The notes beneath the pieces are model-generated. The model did not search any database, had not been told where the DNA came from, and was given only the letters and a program-made list of their open reading frames with translations. Source: JAWKOK01 sp963848115 (lineage in GTDB: Bacteria > Chloroflexota > Anaerolineae > Caldilineales > Caldilineaceae). Taken from it: 64,000 nt of DNA. Numbering within the stretch: position 1 is the stretch's first letter; each line of letters opens with the position of its first letter. A program made the translations under genes and the position numbers. The DNA is taken from positions 682,001 to 746,000 of the forward strand of contig CAWKCP010000007.1 in the NCBI GenBank assembly GCA_963848115.1. Reading direction: 5' to 3'. Below, in pieces: positions 7,559 to 16,525 of the stretch.

Positions 7559-8323
7559 ATGAAATTCACCTTCACAACCCAACCTGCTACATTTTTGGCC
7601 CGCCCCAATCGCTTCCGCGTCGAGGCAAAGCTGCATGCGACCGGCGAGACCATCAGCGCGCACTGCGCCGATCCGGGGCGCCTACGAGAGTTACTGATTC
7701 CCGGCGTCACCGTCCACGTCAGCAAGGCATCTAATCCGAACCGCAAGACCGGCTATGACCTGCGTTTTGTCGAACATCCGGAGCATGGCCAACTCATCAG
7801 TCTTGACACGCGGCTACCCAACCAAGTCTTCGCAGACGGGCTGGCTTCAGACTTCTTCAAGCCGTTTCTCGCAGCCCGTTCCATTCAGGCAGAAGTCAGC
7901 CTGCCGCAGCACGAGCCAGGCACTGTTCGCAGCCGTATCGATTTCTTGCTCACAGATCGAAAGGGGAATCCATGCTGGATCGAAGTCAAATCGGTCACGC
8001 TGGTCGAGGATCGTGTGGCGCGATTTCCCGATGCGCCGACTGAGCGCGGTCGCCGACATCTGGAAGAATTGACCGCGCTGGTTCGGGCCGGCGTTCGTGC
8101 TGCCGTCGTTTTTATCATCCAGCGACCTGATGCCGACCGCCTCGAAGCCAATCCGGATACTGATCCTGATTTTGCCCGGGCCTTATGCGCAGCGAAGCAG
8201 GCCGGCGTCGAGATCTATGCCTACACATGCAGGCTCTCAACGCATGAAATCGTCCTGGATCGGGAGATAGCCATAGCCCTGGCCGATCCAGATGGCCCGT
8301 CGACGGACACCACACCCGAATGA
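7559..8323 (+). CDS. sfsA: SfsA family protein (sugar fermentation stimulation protein homologue)
   Basis: A 254-residue cytoplasmic protein of the SfsA family, which combines an OB-like N-terminus with a nuclease-like (PD-(D/E)XK type) C-terminus; in E. coli it was linked to maltose gene regulation, and its biochemical role is unsettled. Family signatures are clear: NRFRVEAKL and CADPGRLRELL near the start, VRSRIDFLL, WIEVKSVTLVED, and FPDAPTERGRRHLEEL. The length is normal. Its stop overlaps the ATG of the DUF3565 gene (ATGA), so the two are translationally coupled. The octamer array lies 40 bases upstream and would be part of the upstream region. Confidence 0.95.
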   Translation: MKFTFTTQPATFLARPNRFRVEAKLHATGETISAHCADPGRLRELLIPGVTVHVSKASNPNRKTGYDLRFVEHPEHGQLISLDTRLPNQVFADGLASDFFKPFLAARSIQAEVSLPQHEPGTVRSRIDFLLTDRKGNPCWIEVKSVTLVEDRVARFPDAPTERGRRHLEELTALVRAGVRAAVVFIIQRPDADRLEANPDTDPDFARALCAAKQAGVEIYAYTCRLSTHEIVLDREIAIALADPDGPSTDTTPE

Positions 8324-8526
8324 TCCGCAGAATCATCGGCTATCGACAGGATGAAGTCAACGACTGGGTGGCAATGCTCGAATGCGGCCACGGTCAGCAC
8401 GTCCGCCACGATCCGCCCCTCAATAACCGGCCCTGGGTGCAAACCGAAGAAGGCCGCGCTCAATTCACTGGCCATTCACTCAACTGCCAGATCTGCGATG
8501 ACGAAGAGATTCGATCGTTGGGATGA
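8320..8526 (+). CDS. DUF3565 family small zinc-ribbon-like protein
   Basis: A 68-residue protein matching the DUF3565 pattern: GYRQDEVNDWVAMLECGHGQ, then HVRHDPPLNNRPWV, ending in NCQICDDE. The conserved Cys/His positions (CGHGQHVRH and CQIC) suggest a small metal-binding fold, but no function is known. It overlaps sfsA by four bases. After it about 260 bases carry no convincing gene before the beta-helix protein starts. Confidence 0.88.
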   Translation: MIRRIIGYRQDEVNDWVAMLECGHGQHVRHDPPLNNRPWVQTEEGRAQFTGHSLNCQICDDEEIRSLG

Positions 8527-8788
8527 TCGTAGTTTCGACCCTACCGCAAGCGCTGACAGAATCTCACGAATCAACGGATCGCACCCTGGTTGAGGTACGC
8601 TTTTCGCCATGTCATTTCGAAAATGGACGGTAGCTGGCCATGACAGCAGAAATTTCGTATCGAAAAAGAGCCTCCAAACGTCTATAGTTACAAGGGCCAC
8701 ATTCTCAAAGCCCAACCAAGCTGCATCTGACGCGTTTGTCACTCCGGCACGAATGATTTCAGCGAAATTCTTATCTTGGAGGTCGCTT

Positions 8789-11236
8789 ATGCTTCGCCCA
8801 GGGTTTCTCGCTCGCCGTTCGCCTTCGAACTTCAACCTTCTCTTCCTGCTAACCATCGTAGCCTCTCTGGCCGGAGCCTTGACACTGCTGTCGACGGGGT
8901 TCGTGCAAGCGAACGGCACTACCACCTTGACAGTCTGCACGTCTGGACCGCCAACCTGCGATTATGCATCGATCCAGCCGGCCATAGACGCATTGGCAAC
9001 CGGCGGCGAAATCATCGTTGGCGCCGGCGTCTTTTCTGAAACACTGACCGTGCACAATCAACTCACCATACGTGGCTCAGACGTGGCAACAACCACGCTG
9101 ACGGCGTCAAGCGGGCCGATTCTACAGGCCAGCGAGACCCCGTCGATGACACTCAGCCATCTTGTGCTTGACGGTCGCGGCGTGTTGACCTCCGGCTTGG
9201 TGATATCCAACACCAGCGTTGCGCTTGAGCACATCGTCATCCGAGACCTTGCCGGTGAGCCCGGATCAAGCACCCATTTAGATGGAGAACATGTGACAGC
9301 GCTATCGTTGTCGGGACGAGGAACCCTGCGCGCAACCGATCTACAGATCCGGCATCTAGCTGCCGGAAATGGTTACCCCGAATCCTATCCCCAGGAAGGC
9401 CAAGGCAAATTTAGAGGTGGGAACGCTGCCGGAATCGCAGTGAACGGCACTTATTCGATCACCATCGATTCCTCTGCCTTCATAGATCTGACGGCGGGTG
9501 ATGCCGGCGAAGGTCTCGACCCGTATTACTGCCAAGGAAGCGGTGGGCAGGCAATTGGAATCGATGCCCGCAATAGCACGCTAGAGGTGGATGGCATTGA
9601 AATTCGCAATCTGCGCGCCGGTGCGCCCTGCTCCGGTGCGGCGCGGAAATGTGATTTCGGGGCCGGAACATTTGCAGGCGTACGCACGAGCGGTGGTCAG
9701 ATCTCTGTCCACAATGCAACGATTGGCCCTCTTTATGCCCTTGCCGGCCACGACAGTCCGTTGAACAGCGGAATCCTGGCCGAGGACACCGACTCAGTTC
9801 GGCTGAAAAATGTACACATAGATCTTGGCATGTCACCGGAAGCCATGGAGTCGGCCGAGATGGTTGGCGCGGCGTCACCCGACTCTCCCTTCTGTGTGCC
9901 GCCACCACTCGCTGTGCACGGTATATCCCTTCGGCAGGCAGGGGACATCAAGCTTGATGAGATCGAAATACGAAATGTGATTGGCCAGGGTGCAGGCGCC
10001 GACGGCATTGGCCTGTTTATCGACGATGCCAACAGCTTCTCGTTGCTCAAGAGCGTGATCAGTAACGTGCAGGGCGGGTATGGCCGGCTGACAGCCCACG
10101 GTGTTCACGTTACCGACACAGAGCAAATGCAAATCAATGCCACCGCCATTCGCTCGGTCAGCGCGCAGTCGGCGCCACGTCAGTTCTACTACGCCTACTT
10201 CGGCGACGACGGCGGCGGCGCTACTGGGCTTACGGCAAGCAACATAACTTCCGGCGTGGTCGTCGGCGTAACCGTCTGGCGAGTCAGCGCAGGCACTGGA
10301 ACAGCCATGGACTGTAGTTACTGCACCGGAAACCCGGGCGGCAATGCTTCGGGTCTCGCTCTTCTAGATTCCAACGTTTCCCTGGTCCACAGCACGGTCG
10401 CTACAACTTCGGCAGGTTCAGGCGGCAGCCCAGACGGCGAAGACGGTCACAGTGTTGGTCTGCAATCAACGGGCAGCAACGTCCACTTGGCGGCAACGAT
10501 TCTGACGGGCCACGAGGTCGGGCTCTCACATTCGGGTGGCACCATCGTTCTTGAACAGAATAATTTCTGGGCCAACGTCATCGACGTGAGTGGAGTGAGC
10601 TCGTCCAAGTCAGATCGCTACGTGGACCCAAGCTTCGTTGACGGAGGAAACGGAGATCTTCATCTGAACGCGGATTCCAAACTCATCGATCAAGCCGGTG
10701 ACTACGGTCGAATATCGCGCCTGCCGGATATCGACGGCGAGCCGCGCCCGCTGGATGGCAACGGTGACGGCCTCTACAGGGCTGACATCGGCGCCGACGA
10801 GCGCTTCATGACCCAGAAGCCTCTGCACCTGCAGGCGACACCTGAGATGGTCGCCAATGGAGAATCCACCCAGGTGCTTGCAGTGATCGAGAACTCGACT
10901 TCGCCTTCGTCGCAAGCAGGAATGACCTTCGTGAGCGTTGTCCCAGTGGAACTGGCCTTCGTGCCGGATTCGCTCCATTCGTCTGGCGGCGACGCCAAGA
11001 TGACGTCGGACGGCAACGTCCAGACTATCGTCTGGGAGGGCACGATCTCTTCGCAGAACGCCGTCACGATTCGTTTCGATCTGAGGGTAGCGCCGGGCAA
11101 TGTCGCCATGAATCAGATCACATTGGCGGCCGAGACTACAGGCAAAGACCACGAGATACTCCACCATGCGGAAGTCGATATCCTGCTTAACCCGCATCGG
11201 ATCCATTTCCCACAGGTCAATGAAAGGAAGGACTGA
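8789..11236 (+). CDS. Secreted right-handed beta-helix protein with C-terminal DUF11-like domain
   Basis: An 815-residue exported protein. The start at 8789 is preceded by GGAGG six bases upstream; the ORF extends to 8609 but that stretch is not protein-like. A signal peptide (FNLLFLLTIVASLAGALTLL then FVQANG) leads into a parallel beta-helix: YASIQPAIDALATGGEIIVG (residues about 60-80) is the usual first turn of pectate-lyase/CSLREA-type repeats, and many NxxxVxLxN-like rungs follow. ADIGADE near residue 665 ends the helix, as in related surface proteins. The last 140 residues resemble a DUF11/Ig-like domain. No sortase or membrane anchor is visible. A role in carbohydrate or surface binding is inference. 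Confidence 0.85.
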   Translation: MLRPGFLARRSPSNFNLLFLLTIVASLAGALTLLSTGFVQANGTTTLTVCTSGPPTCDYASIQPAIDALATGGEIIVGAGVFSETLTVHNQLTIRGSDVATTTLTASSGPILQASETPSMTLSHLVLDGRGVLTSGLVISNTSVALEHIVIRDLAGEPGSSTHLDGEHVTALSLSGRGTLRATDLQIRHLAAGNGYPESYPQEGQGKFRGGNAAGIAVNGTYSITIDSSAFIDLTAGDAGEGLDPYYCQGSGGQAIGIDARNSTLEVDGIEIRNLRAGAPCSGAARKCDFGAGTFAGVRTSGGQISVHNATIGPLYALAGHDSPLNSGILAEDTDSVRLKNVHIDLGMSPEAMESAEMVGAASPDSPFCVPPPLAVHGISLRQAGDIKLDEIEIRNVIGQGAGADGIGLFIDDANSFSLLKSVISNVQGGYGRLTAHGVHVTDTEQMQINATAIRSVSAQSAPRQFYYAYFGDDGGGATGLTASNITSGVVVGVTVWRVSAGTGTAMDCSYCTGNPGGNASGLALLDSNVSLVHSTVATTSAGSGGSPDGEDGHSVGLQSTGSNVHLAATILTGHEVGLSHSGGTIVLEQNNFWANVIDVSGVSSSKSDRYVDPSFVDGGNGDLHLNADSKLIDQAGDYGRISRLPDIDGEPRPLDGNGDGLYRADIGADERFMTQKPLHLQATPEMVANGESTQVLAVIENSTSPSSQAGMTFVSVVPVELAFVPDSLHSSGGDAKMTSDGNVQTIVWEGTISSQNAVTIRFDLRVAPGNVAMNQITLAAETTGKDHEILHHAEVDILLNPHRIHFPQVNERKD

Positions 11237-11308
11237 TCGATACCATCAGAAATCGCTCCACGGATCTTTACTTTTTCGACCATTTGTGCTAATCTACAAC
11301 TGTAGTTT

Positions 11309-11716
11309 GGGGATGACAGGCTTCGACGGGGCAGGAAGTTCAGTGATTGCGGGCCGTAGAGTGTCGACTACGTTAAAAAGGCTCAAAACCATATAAATGC
11401 CAACTCAAATGGCAATGCTTTTGCTTTCCCGACCGTCGCCGCACCTGCTGCGATGGCTGCGTAAGCTAGGCATCTGACTCACTAACCTGAGTCACGGTCC
11501 GGCTCGATGGTACTCTCAGGTCGAACGGTAACCGTCATATACTGCAGGGTTGCGGCAACTGTACGCCGATAAGGTTGCCTAAGGCTATCGGCTAGCCGGA
11601 GATGTGAATCGCGTCACACCGAGTCCCTCCGGCGAATCACCAAATGAGTGACTATGCCTGTAGACGTCACTGGACAAATGTTTCGGACGCGGGTTCGATT
11701 CCCGCCATCTCCACCA
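11309..11716 (+). ncRNA. ssrA: Transfer-messenger RNA (tmRNA)
   Basis: tmRNA rescues stalled ribosomes by acting first as tRNA-Ala and then as a template for a degradation tag. The 5' end GGGGATG pairs with CATCTCC before the encoded ACCA at the 3' end, and the T-arm reads GGGTTCGATTCCC. The tag frame runs 11399-11464 with resume codon GCC; it starts ANSNGNAFAF and ends AAPAAMAA before TAA (21 residues), so it ends in AMAA rather than the common ALAA. It is a one-piece, not permuted, tmRNA. An apparent ORF start inside its 3' half is an artefact. A strong terminator follows. Confidence 0.98.
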
Positions 11717-11723
11717 AACAGAA

Positions 11724-11757
11724 GGGCGATCTGGATCAATACCAGATCGTCCTTTTT
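11724..11757 (+). terminator. Rho-independent terminator of ssrA
   Basis: The stem GGGCGATCTGG (11724-11734) pairs with CCAGATCGTCC (11742-11752) with one G-T wobble, loop ATCAATA, followed by TTTTTCTTT. It begins seven bases after the CCA end of the tmRNA. Confidence 0.93.
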
Positions 11758-11860
11758 CTTTCCTCTGACAGAACTTGTCAAATTCGGCGCGGCGACGTAC
11801 CATTTCGGGTGTCATCCGTATTGTTGTTGCTGTTCTGGGACCTGTCTCCGGTTTACAAAT

Positions 11861-13087
11861 ATGACCGACTCTCGACCAAACAGGCGAATCTCGCGCCGTC
11901 GACTCTTGTTGCAGGGTAGTCAGCTGGCTGCAGTTGGCCTGCTGGCCGGCTGTACCTCACCGGTTGCGCCCCTGCTCTTTGCCAAGGCAAGCGCCGAACA
12001 CCTGTCCTTCCCCAGGATTCCGCCGCTTCCCATGAATGCGCTCAATCCTACAGTAATCCCGGATCCTCCTCTAGACGTGAAGATTGGCCAGATGCTTCTG
12101 GTCGGCTTCCGAGGGCGCATCATCAGCGAAGAAAGCCAAATCCTTCAGGACATTCACGAGCACCACATTGGCTCGGTGGTCCTGTTTTCGTACAACATCG
12201 AAAGAAGTACTTTCGCTCCAAGACAGGTCAAGGCCCTGACAGCGTCATTGCAGGCCGCAAGTGACCTGCCTCTCTTCATCACGATTGATCAGGAAGGCGG
12301 AATCGTCAGCAGACTCAACGAGGCCTATGGCTTTCCGCCGACGGTTTCGGCAGCCTATCTTGGCTTCGTCGACGATCCGGAGGAGACCTATCGCTATGCC
12401 TCGGCCACCGCCGAGACATTGGCCGATCTAGGCATCAACCTGAATCTTGCACCGGTGGTCGACCTCAATACCAATCCAGCCAATCCGGTCATCGCCCGCT
12501 TTGAGCGCAGCTACTCGTCCGATCCAGCCCGGGTCGTCCGCCATGCATCGACGGTTGTACAGGCTCACCACGATCACAATGTACTCTGCACACTCAAACA
12601 CTTCCCGGGGCACGGCAGTTCTCGACAAGACAGCCATTATGGTTTCGTAGATGTAACTGACTCCTGGGACGAACAGGAACTGGAGCCTTACAAAGCATTG
12701 ATCGAAGCCGACAAGGCCGACGTGATTATGACCGCCCATATCTACAACGATAACCTTGACGCCGAAGTGCCCGCAACGCTCTCGCCACCGATCATCACTG
12801 GCATCCTACGAGAGCAACTAGGCTATAACGGCGTGATTATGTCAGACGATATGTCGATGCGTGCCATCACGAACCAATATCGTCTCGAAGACGCAGTTCA
12901 GCGTGCGGTACTTGCCGGCGTGGATATCATTGCGCTGGGCAACAATATTACCTACACTGGACGCTCTGCCGCACGTGCTGCGGCCGCCATTTCCCAGTTG
13001 CTGGAAGACGGGATCATCGATGAATCGCGCATCGACGCCTCCTATCAGCGCATCATGCGCCTCAAGGGGAAACTGTTGGCGTTGTGA
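11861..13087 (+). CDS. Glycoside hydrolase family 3 (NagZ-like) Tat-exported lipoprotein
   Basis: A family 3 beta-N-acetylhexosaminidase or beta-glucosidase-like enzyme of 408 residues. The start at 11861 gives a twin-arginine signal (NRRISRRRLLLQG) that ends in the lipobox LLAGC with Cys31, so the mature protein is probably a lipoprotein on the outer face of the membrane. The NagZ-type motif KHFPGHGSSRQDSH provides the His/Asp dyad and GVIMSDDMSM the nucleophile aspartate. Reading from 11648 would run through the tmRNA and is wrong. A decayed copy of this gene's leader and C-terminus lies at 14.9-15.2 kb. Peptidoglycan-sugar turnover is the likely role; cytoplasmic NagZ enzymes differ in location. 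Confidence 0.9.
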   Translation: MTDSRPNRRISRRRLLLQGSQLAAVGLLAGCTSPVAPLLFAKASAEHLSFPRIPPLPMNALNPTVIPDPPLDVKIGQMLLVGFRGRIISEESQILQDIHEHHIGSVVLFSYNIERSTFAPRQVKALTASLQAASDLPLFITIDQEGGIVSRLNEAYGFPPTVSAAYLGFVDDPEETYRYASATAETLADLGINLNLAPVVDLNTNPANPVIARFERSYSSDPARVVRHASTVVQAHHDHNVLCTLKHFPGHGSSRQDSHYGFVDVTDSWDEQELEPYKALIEADKADVIMTAHIYNDNLDAEVPATLSPPIITGILREQLGYNGVIMSDDMSMRAITNQYRLEDAVQRAVLAGVDIIALGNNITYTGRSAARAAAAISQLLEDGIIDESRIDASYQRIMRLKGKLLAL

Positions 13088-13194
13088 TCATGCGCTCCTC
13101 AGTTATGCACCGGGTTCTGTTGTCGACTGCCGTTTGTCACTGTATGTAATGATCTCAGGATGGCATTTGCGCGGGACCAGAAAGGGCCACGCGA

Positions 13195-14790
13195 TTGAAG
13201 TCTGTCCGACCGCTCTGCCCTCAACGCCGTGAACACCTTGCCGTCCAGATTATCGCTCTGGCCTTCGGTGTCCTCGCGCTCGGTATTCTACTGCCAAAGG
13301 CCGGACAAGCTGAGGACTCTCGCGTCCAAGCCCAATCGCAGACAGCCATCCGCTTCGCCGTTATTGGCGACTATGGTTCCGGCACTTCAAATGAAGCAGC
13401 AGTCGCTGACATGATCAATAGGTGGAACCCGGATATCGTGATTACGGTCGGCGACAATCGCTACAGCGAGATTTCCTACGACCACGTAGTGGGCCAATTC
13501 TACTGTGACTTCCTGAAGGACGTCGAAAGCGGGCCTATGTGCCCAGGCGGAAACGCAACAACCAATGCATTCTTTCCCACACTAGGCAATCACGACTACT
13601 CGGACGGTGGCGGACTCAATGAGTACCTGCACTACTTCCAGCTGCCAGGGAGCGGCGTTACAAGCACCTTTAGCTCAGGCAACGAGCGTTACTACGAATT
13701 CGTGGTCGGACCAGTCCATTTTTTTGCCCTGGATAGCGAACAAGCGAAGACAAACGGCATCGATCTCGCCGTTCAGCAGCGTTGGCTACGAACAGCGCTG
13801 GCCGGTTCAACATCGCCATGGCAGGTTGTCTTTTTCCACTACGCGGCCTACTCTTCAGGTATTGTTCACGGATCCAGCCCTTTCATGCAGTGGCCCTTCG
13901 AGTCGTGGGGCGCTGATGTCGTCATAGCGGGACATGTCCATGCATACGAACGCCTGCAAGTCGGCGGCATTCCCTATTTTGTCAACGGTGTGGGCGGGGA
14001 TAGTCTGTATGCCATTGGCTCACCGTTGCCTGAGTCGGTCGCACACTATGACGAAAACTATGGCGCCATGCTGGTAACCGCCAGCGATATCGGCATCCAA
14101 TATGAGTTCTATTCAATTTCAGATGGTGATCCTGCCAGAGATTCCCTATCAGACAGGGAGATCCCCAAAGATTCCTTGATCTGTGTCAACCTGAACCCGG
14201 CAACGGATACCTACATTGAAGAGGACGAACCATCAAACAACATGGGCAATGATGAGCAACTCAAAATTAAGACGAAGCCAGACAAACAACATCGATCACT
14301 CCTGGCATTCGATCTGTCTCCCCTACCTCCGGAAATTGTAATCGAGAGCGCTTCTCTGTCCCTATGGGCTGGAGCCGTTCAAGACGCGCCGCTCGACATC
14401 CAGGCACATGCAGTGCGCTCGTCCTGGGCCGAACAAGAAGTAACTTGGAATGATCGGCATGTGGCCCCATCGCCTACATGGAGCATACCCGGCGGCGATT
14501 TTGATCCCGACGCAGCGGCGATGGCCACCGTTACAGATGCCAATACGTGGATCAGTTGGGATGTTACCTCCTTGATTCCAGCGTGGGACGATGGCTCTGT
14601 CTATGGAGTTTTGCTAACTGGCGTTCAGGACGGCGTGAAACGGACGGCAAAGTTCACCAGTTCAAACAGCCCCGACTCAGATCTGCACCCCAAGCTACAG
14701 ATCTGCCACCGCGTGCCAGACTCGAATTCGTGTGCTTTTGACAGTGCACTGTGGTGTGATATGCATTATTTCCCAGTCTCGTCACGGTAG
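13195..14790 (+). CDS. Secreted metallophosphoesterase (purple acid phosphatase-like) with C-terminal DNRLRE-type domain
   Basis: A calcineurin-like phosphoesterase of 531 residues. A signal segment (IIALAFGVLALGILL) precedes the catalytic domain, which shows IGDYG (Asp59), VGDNR (Asp87, Asn88), LGNHDY (Asn132, His133), FFHYAAY (His215) and AGHVHAYER (His247, His249): all metal ligands of the family. After about residue 330 a second domain starting ATDTYIEEDEPSNNMG resembles the DNRLRE/CBM96-like beta domain of surface proteins. The start is a TTG at 13195 preceded by AAAGGG; no ATG or GTG serves this frame. The protein lies between the GH3 gene and its decayed partial copy. The substrate is unknown. 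Confidence 0.88.
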   Translation: MKSVRPLCPQRREHLAVQIIALAFGVLALGILLPKAGQAEDSRVQAQSQTAIRFAVIGDYGSGTSNEAAVADMINRWNPDIVITVGDNRYSEISYDHVVGQFYCDFLKDVESGPMCPGGNATTNAFFPTLGNHDYSDGGGLNEYLHYFQLPGSGVTSTFSSGNERYYEFVVGPVHFFALDSEQAKTNGIDLAVQQRWLRTALAGSTSPWQVVFFHYAAYSSGIVHGSSPFMQWPFESWGADVVIAGHVHAYERLQVGGIPYFVNGVGGDSLYAIGSPLPESVAHYDENYGAMLVTASDIGIQYEFYSISDGDPARDSLSDREIPKDSLICVNLNPATDTYIEEDEPSNNMGNDEQLKIKTKPDKQHRSLLAFDLSPLPPEIVIESASLSLWAGAVQDAPLDIQAHAVRSSWAEQEVTWNDRHVAPSPTWSIPGGDFDPDAAAMATVTDANTWISWDVTSLIPAWDDGSVYGVLLTGVQDGVKRTAKFTSSNSPDSDLHPKLQICHRVPDSNSCAFDSALWCDMHYFPVSSR

Positions 14791-14890
14791 GGTGGGACGC
14801 GATGTCTGTTTGGATACAATTGTTTACTTCTCATGCCACTCCAAGGAATGAGCGGTTTGAAAGAAACCGAACTGCCCCTTTTTCACATGG

Positions 14891-15170
14891 CAAACTTGTC
14901 AATTTAGACAGCGCGACGTACCATTGACACAACAGACGTTCCCCAGCAAGAAAGCTCGCGTTCGGCTTTGCGAACATGCTCAACGATTTCTAGCAGAAGC
15001 CGTAGAGTGCGCAGTACTTGCCGGTGTGGACACCATTGCTCGTCACAGCTTTATCAAATACTCCGAACTCCCTACTGCGCGTAGCATTGCCCGCTTCATT
15101 GAGGCCAGTCGTTTGGGTGGTTGTTACGGCGCCCCATATCAGCGCAATCAGGCGGGAAGCTCGGCCTAGA
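14891..15170 (+). pseudogene. Decayed partial duplicate of the GH3 gene region
   Basis: Two blocks match the upstream GH3 locus. First, AACTTGTCAA with GCGACGTACCATT (about 14891-14926) resembles 11773-11810 just after the tmRNA terminator. Second, the frame at about 14984-15160 reads EAVECAVLAGVDTIA and later APYQRNQ, like the GH3 C-terminus at 12888-13060 (DAVQRAVLAGVDIIA, ASYQRIM). The catalytic middle is missing and the matching part is diverged, so this is a remnant, not a gene. The rest of 14791-15266 shows no convincing coding sequence. Confidence 0.75.
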
Positions 15171-15266
15171 AGAAATCGACACGATGGCCCGCAATGCAAG
15201 ATAGGCGGCTGGCCTGTCGCATTCTCCCTCTGCCAGTGGCTCGGTCTACAAAAAAGGACAGAAGAA

Positions 15267-16058
15267 ATGGATCTACATCTTGCAGGACGCGTAGCGGCCG
15301 TAGCCGCTGCCAGCGCCGGATTAGGCTATGCCAGTGCATTGACATTGGCCCAAGAAGGCTGCAACGTCGCCATCTGCGGGCGCCGTGTCGAGAAGCTGGA
15401 AGAGGCGGCCCAGAGCATACGCGACAAAACCGGCGTAGCAGTACTGGCGGTACCACTGGACATGAGCGAAGCCCCAGCCCCGACTCAGTTTGTGGAGCAA
15501 TCGGCCAAGCATTTCGGCCGGCTGGACATAGTAGTCGCCAATGCAGGCGGTCCGCCCAGCGGACCGTTCGTGACAATGAACGACGATCAGTGGGCGCTGG
15601 CCATCGAGCAGAACATGATGTCGACCGTACGCATGTTTCGGGCCGCGATCCCCCATATCGAAAAGAGCGACCAGGGCCGACTGGTAGCGATCACGAGCAT
15701 CAGCGCCAAACAGCCGCTTGTGAATCTGGTGCTCAGCAATGCCACCCGCGCCGGCGTCCATGGGATGATCAAGACGCTGAGCCGTGAAATCGCAGCCACC
15801 GGCATCACCGTCAACGCCGTCTGCCCGGGCACCACGCGCACCGATCGCATCACGCAGCTTGCGGGCCAGGACGCCGAACGCGAGGGCATCACTCTGGAGG
15901 AGGCCTACGCCAAGTGGGCTGAGACGGTACCGCTTGGCCGAATCGGCGACCCAATGGAGTTTGGGGCCGCCGTCACCTATCTGTGCGGCAAGCAAGCGGC
16001 CTTCATCACAGGGATCGCACTGCCCGTCGACGGCGGATTCATGGCGGGCATGCCCTAG
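15267..16058 (+). CDS. SDR-family oxidoreductase with altered active site
   Basis: A 263-residue short-chain dehydrogenase/reductase. The Rossmann part is recognisable (VAAVAAASAGLGYASA, VANAGG, NAVCPG, PVDGGF at the end) but the glycine-rich loop departs from TGxxxGIG. The catalytic serine is in ITSISA, while the usual YxxxK is replaced: LSNATRAGV stands where YSASKAA would be, so both Tyr and Lys are missing. A known SDR subgroup has LSNxxR at this place, so this is probably family character rather than error. The start at 15267 has AAGGACAGAAGAA before it; the ORF upstream to 15018 overlaps the decayed GH3 copy. The SRPBCC gene follows after three bases. Confidence 0.9.
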   Translation: MDLHLAGRVAAVAAASAGLGYASALTLAQEGCNVAICGRRVEKLEEAAQSIRDKTGVAVLAVPLDMSEAPAPTQFVEQSAKHFGRLDIVVANAGGPPSGPFVTMNDDQWALAIEQNMMSTVRMFRAAIPHIEKSDQGRLVAITSISAKQPLVNLVLSNATRAGVHGMIKTLSREIAATGITVNAVCPGTTRTDRITQLAGQDAEREGITLEEAYAKWAETVPLGRIGDPMEFGAAVTYLCGKQAAFITGIALPVDGGFMAGMP

Positions 16059-16061
16059 CCC

Positions 16062-16511
16062 ATGATCAATCCTTCATTCCAAGTACAAGATGAGCTCTAT
16101 ATCCACGCGGCCAGTGACACAGTCTGGCAGAAGTTCAGTCGCCTTGATGACTGGCCGCGATGGAATTCCGAAGTCATATCCGCAGACTGGGTGCAAGGCG
16201 CACACTGGCAAGAAGGATCGATCTTTCATATCCGGCATAAAAGTCTGATGGGCATGAAGACGACGACTCCTGCCATTGTGCGCATGTGCGTGCCCGCGAC
16301 CACTGTCGTCTGGGAGAGCAACGCAAGCGGCATCACGGTGGTCAACAGCGCGTCATTTTCCGACGAAGTCGGCGGCTGCAAGTTGAGCGCACGGCATACA
16401 TACCATGGCATGCCGACACTGGCGTTGCGTCTGTTAGGTGGAAGACAACAGAAAAATCTGGAGAACGCGATGCGCGAGTTGAAGGAATTTGTGGAAGGAT
16501 CTCCAAGATAG
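16062..16511 (+). CDS. SRPBCC (polyketide cyclase/START-like) family protein
   Basis: A 149-residue protein with the layout of the SRPBCC ligand-binding fold: HAASDTVWQKFSRLDDWPRWN near the N-terminus (the usual A-x-x-VW-x-x-x-x-DFxxWPxWN pattern), central strands, and a long C-terminal helix (QQKNLENAMRELKEFVE). Such proteins bind hydrophobic ligands in a deep cavity. It starts three bases after the SDR gene, so they are probably co-transcribed and may act on the same small molecule. It ends 14 bases before the convergent TgpA gene. Confidence 0.85.
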   Translation: MINPSFQVQDELYIHAASDTVWQKFSRLDDWPRWNSEVISADWVQGAHWQEGSIFHIRHKSLMGMKTTTPAIVRMCVPATTVVWESNASGITVVNSASFSDEVGGCKLSARHTYHGMPTLALRLLGGRQQKNLENAMRELKEFVEGSPR

Positions 16512-16525
16512 CACAGGGAGAGCCG

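Noticed and set aside
11648..11860. N-terminal extension of the GH3 ORF through 11648
   Set aside because: It reads through the 3' half of the tmRNA and its terminator and has no family sequence; the Tat/lipobox signal starts at 11861.
15018..15266. N-terminal extension of the SDR ORF
   Set aside because: It overlaps the decayed GH3 copy and is not SDR-like; a start with ribosome site exists at 15267.
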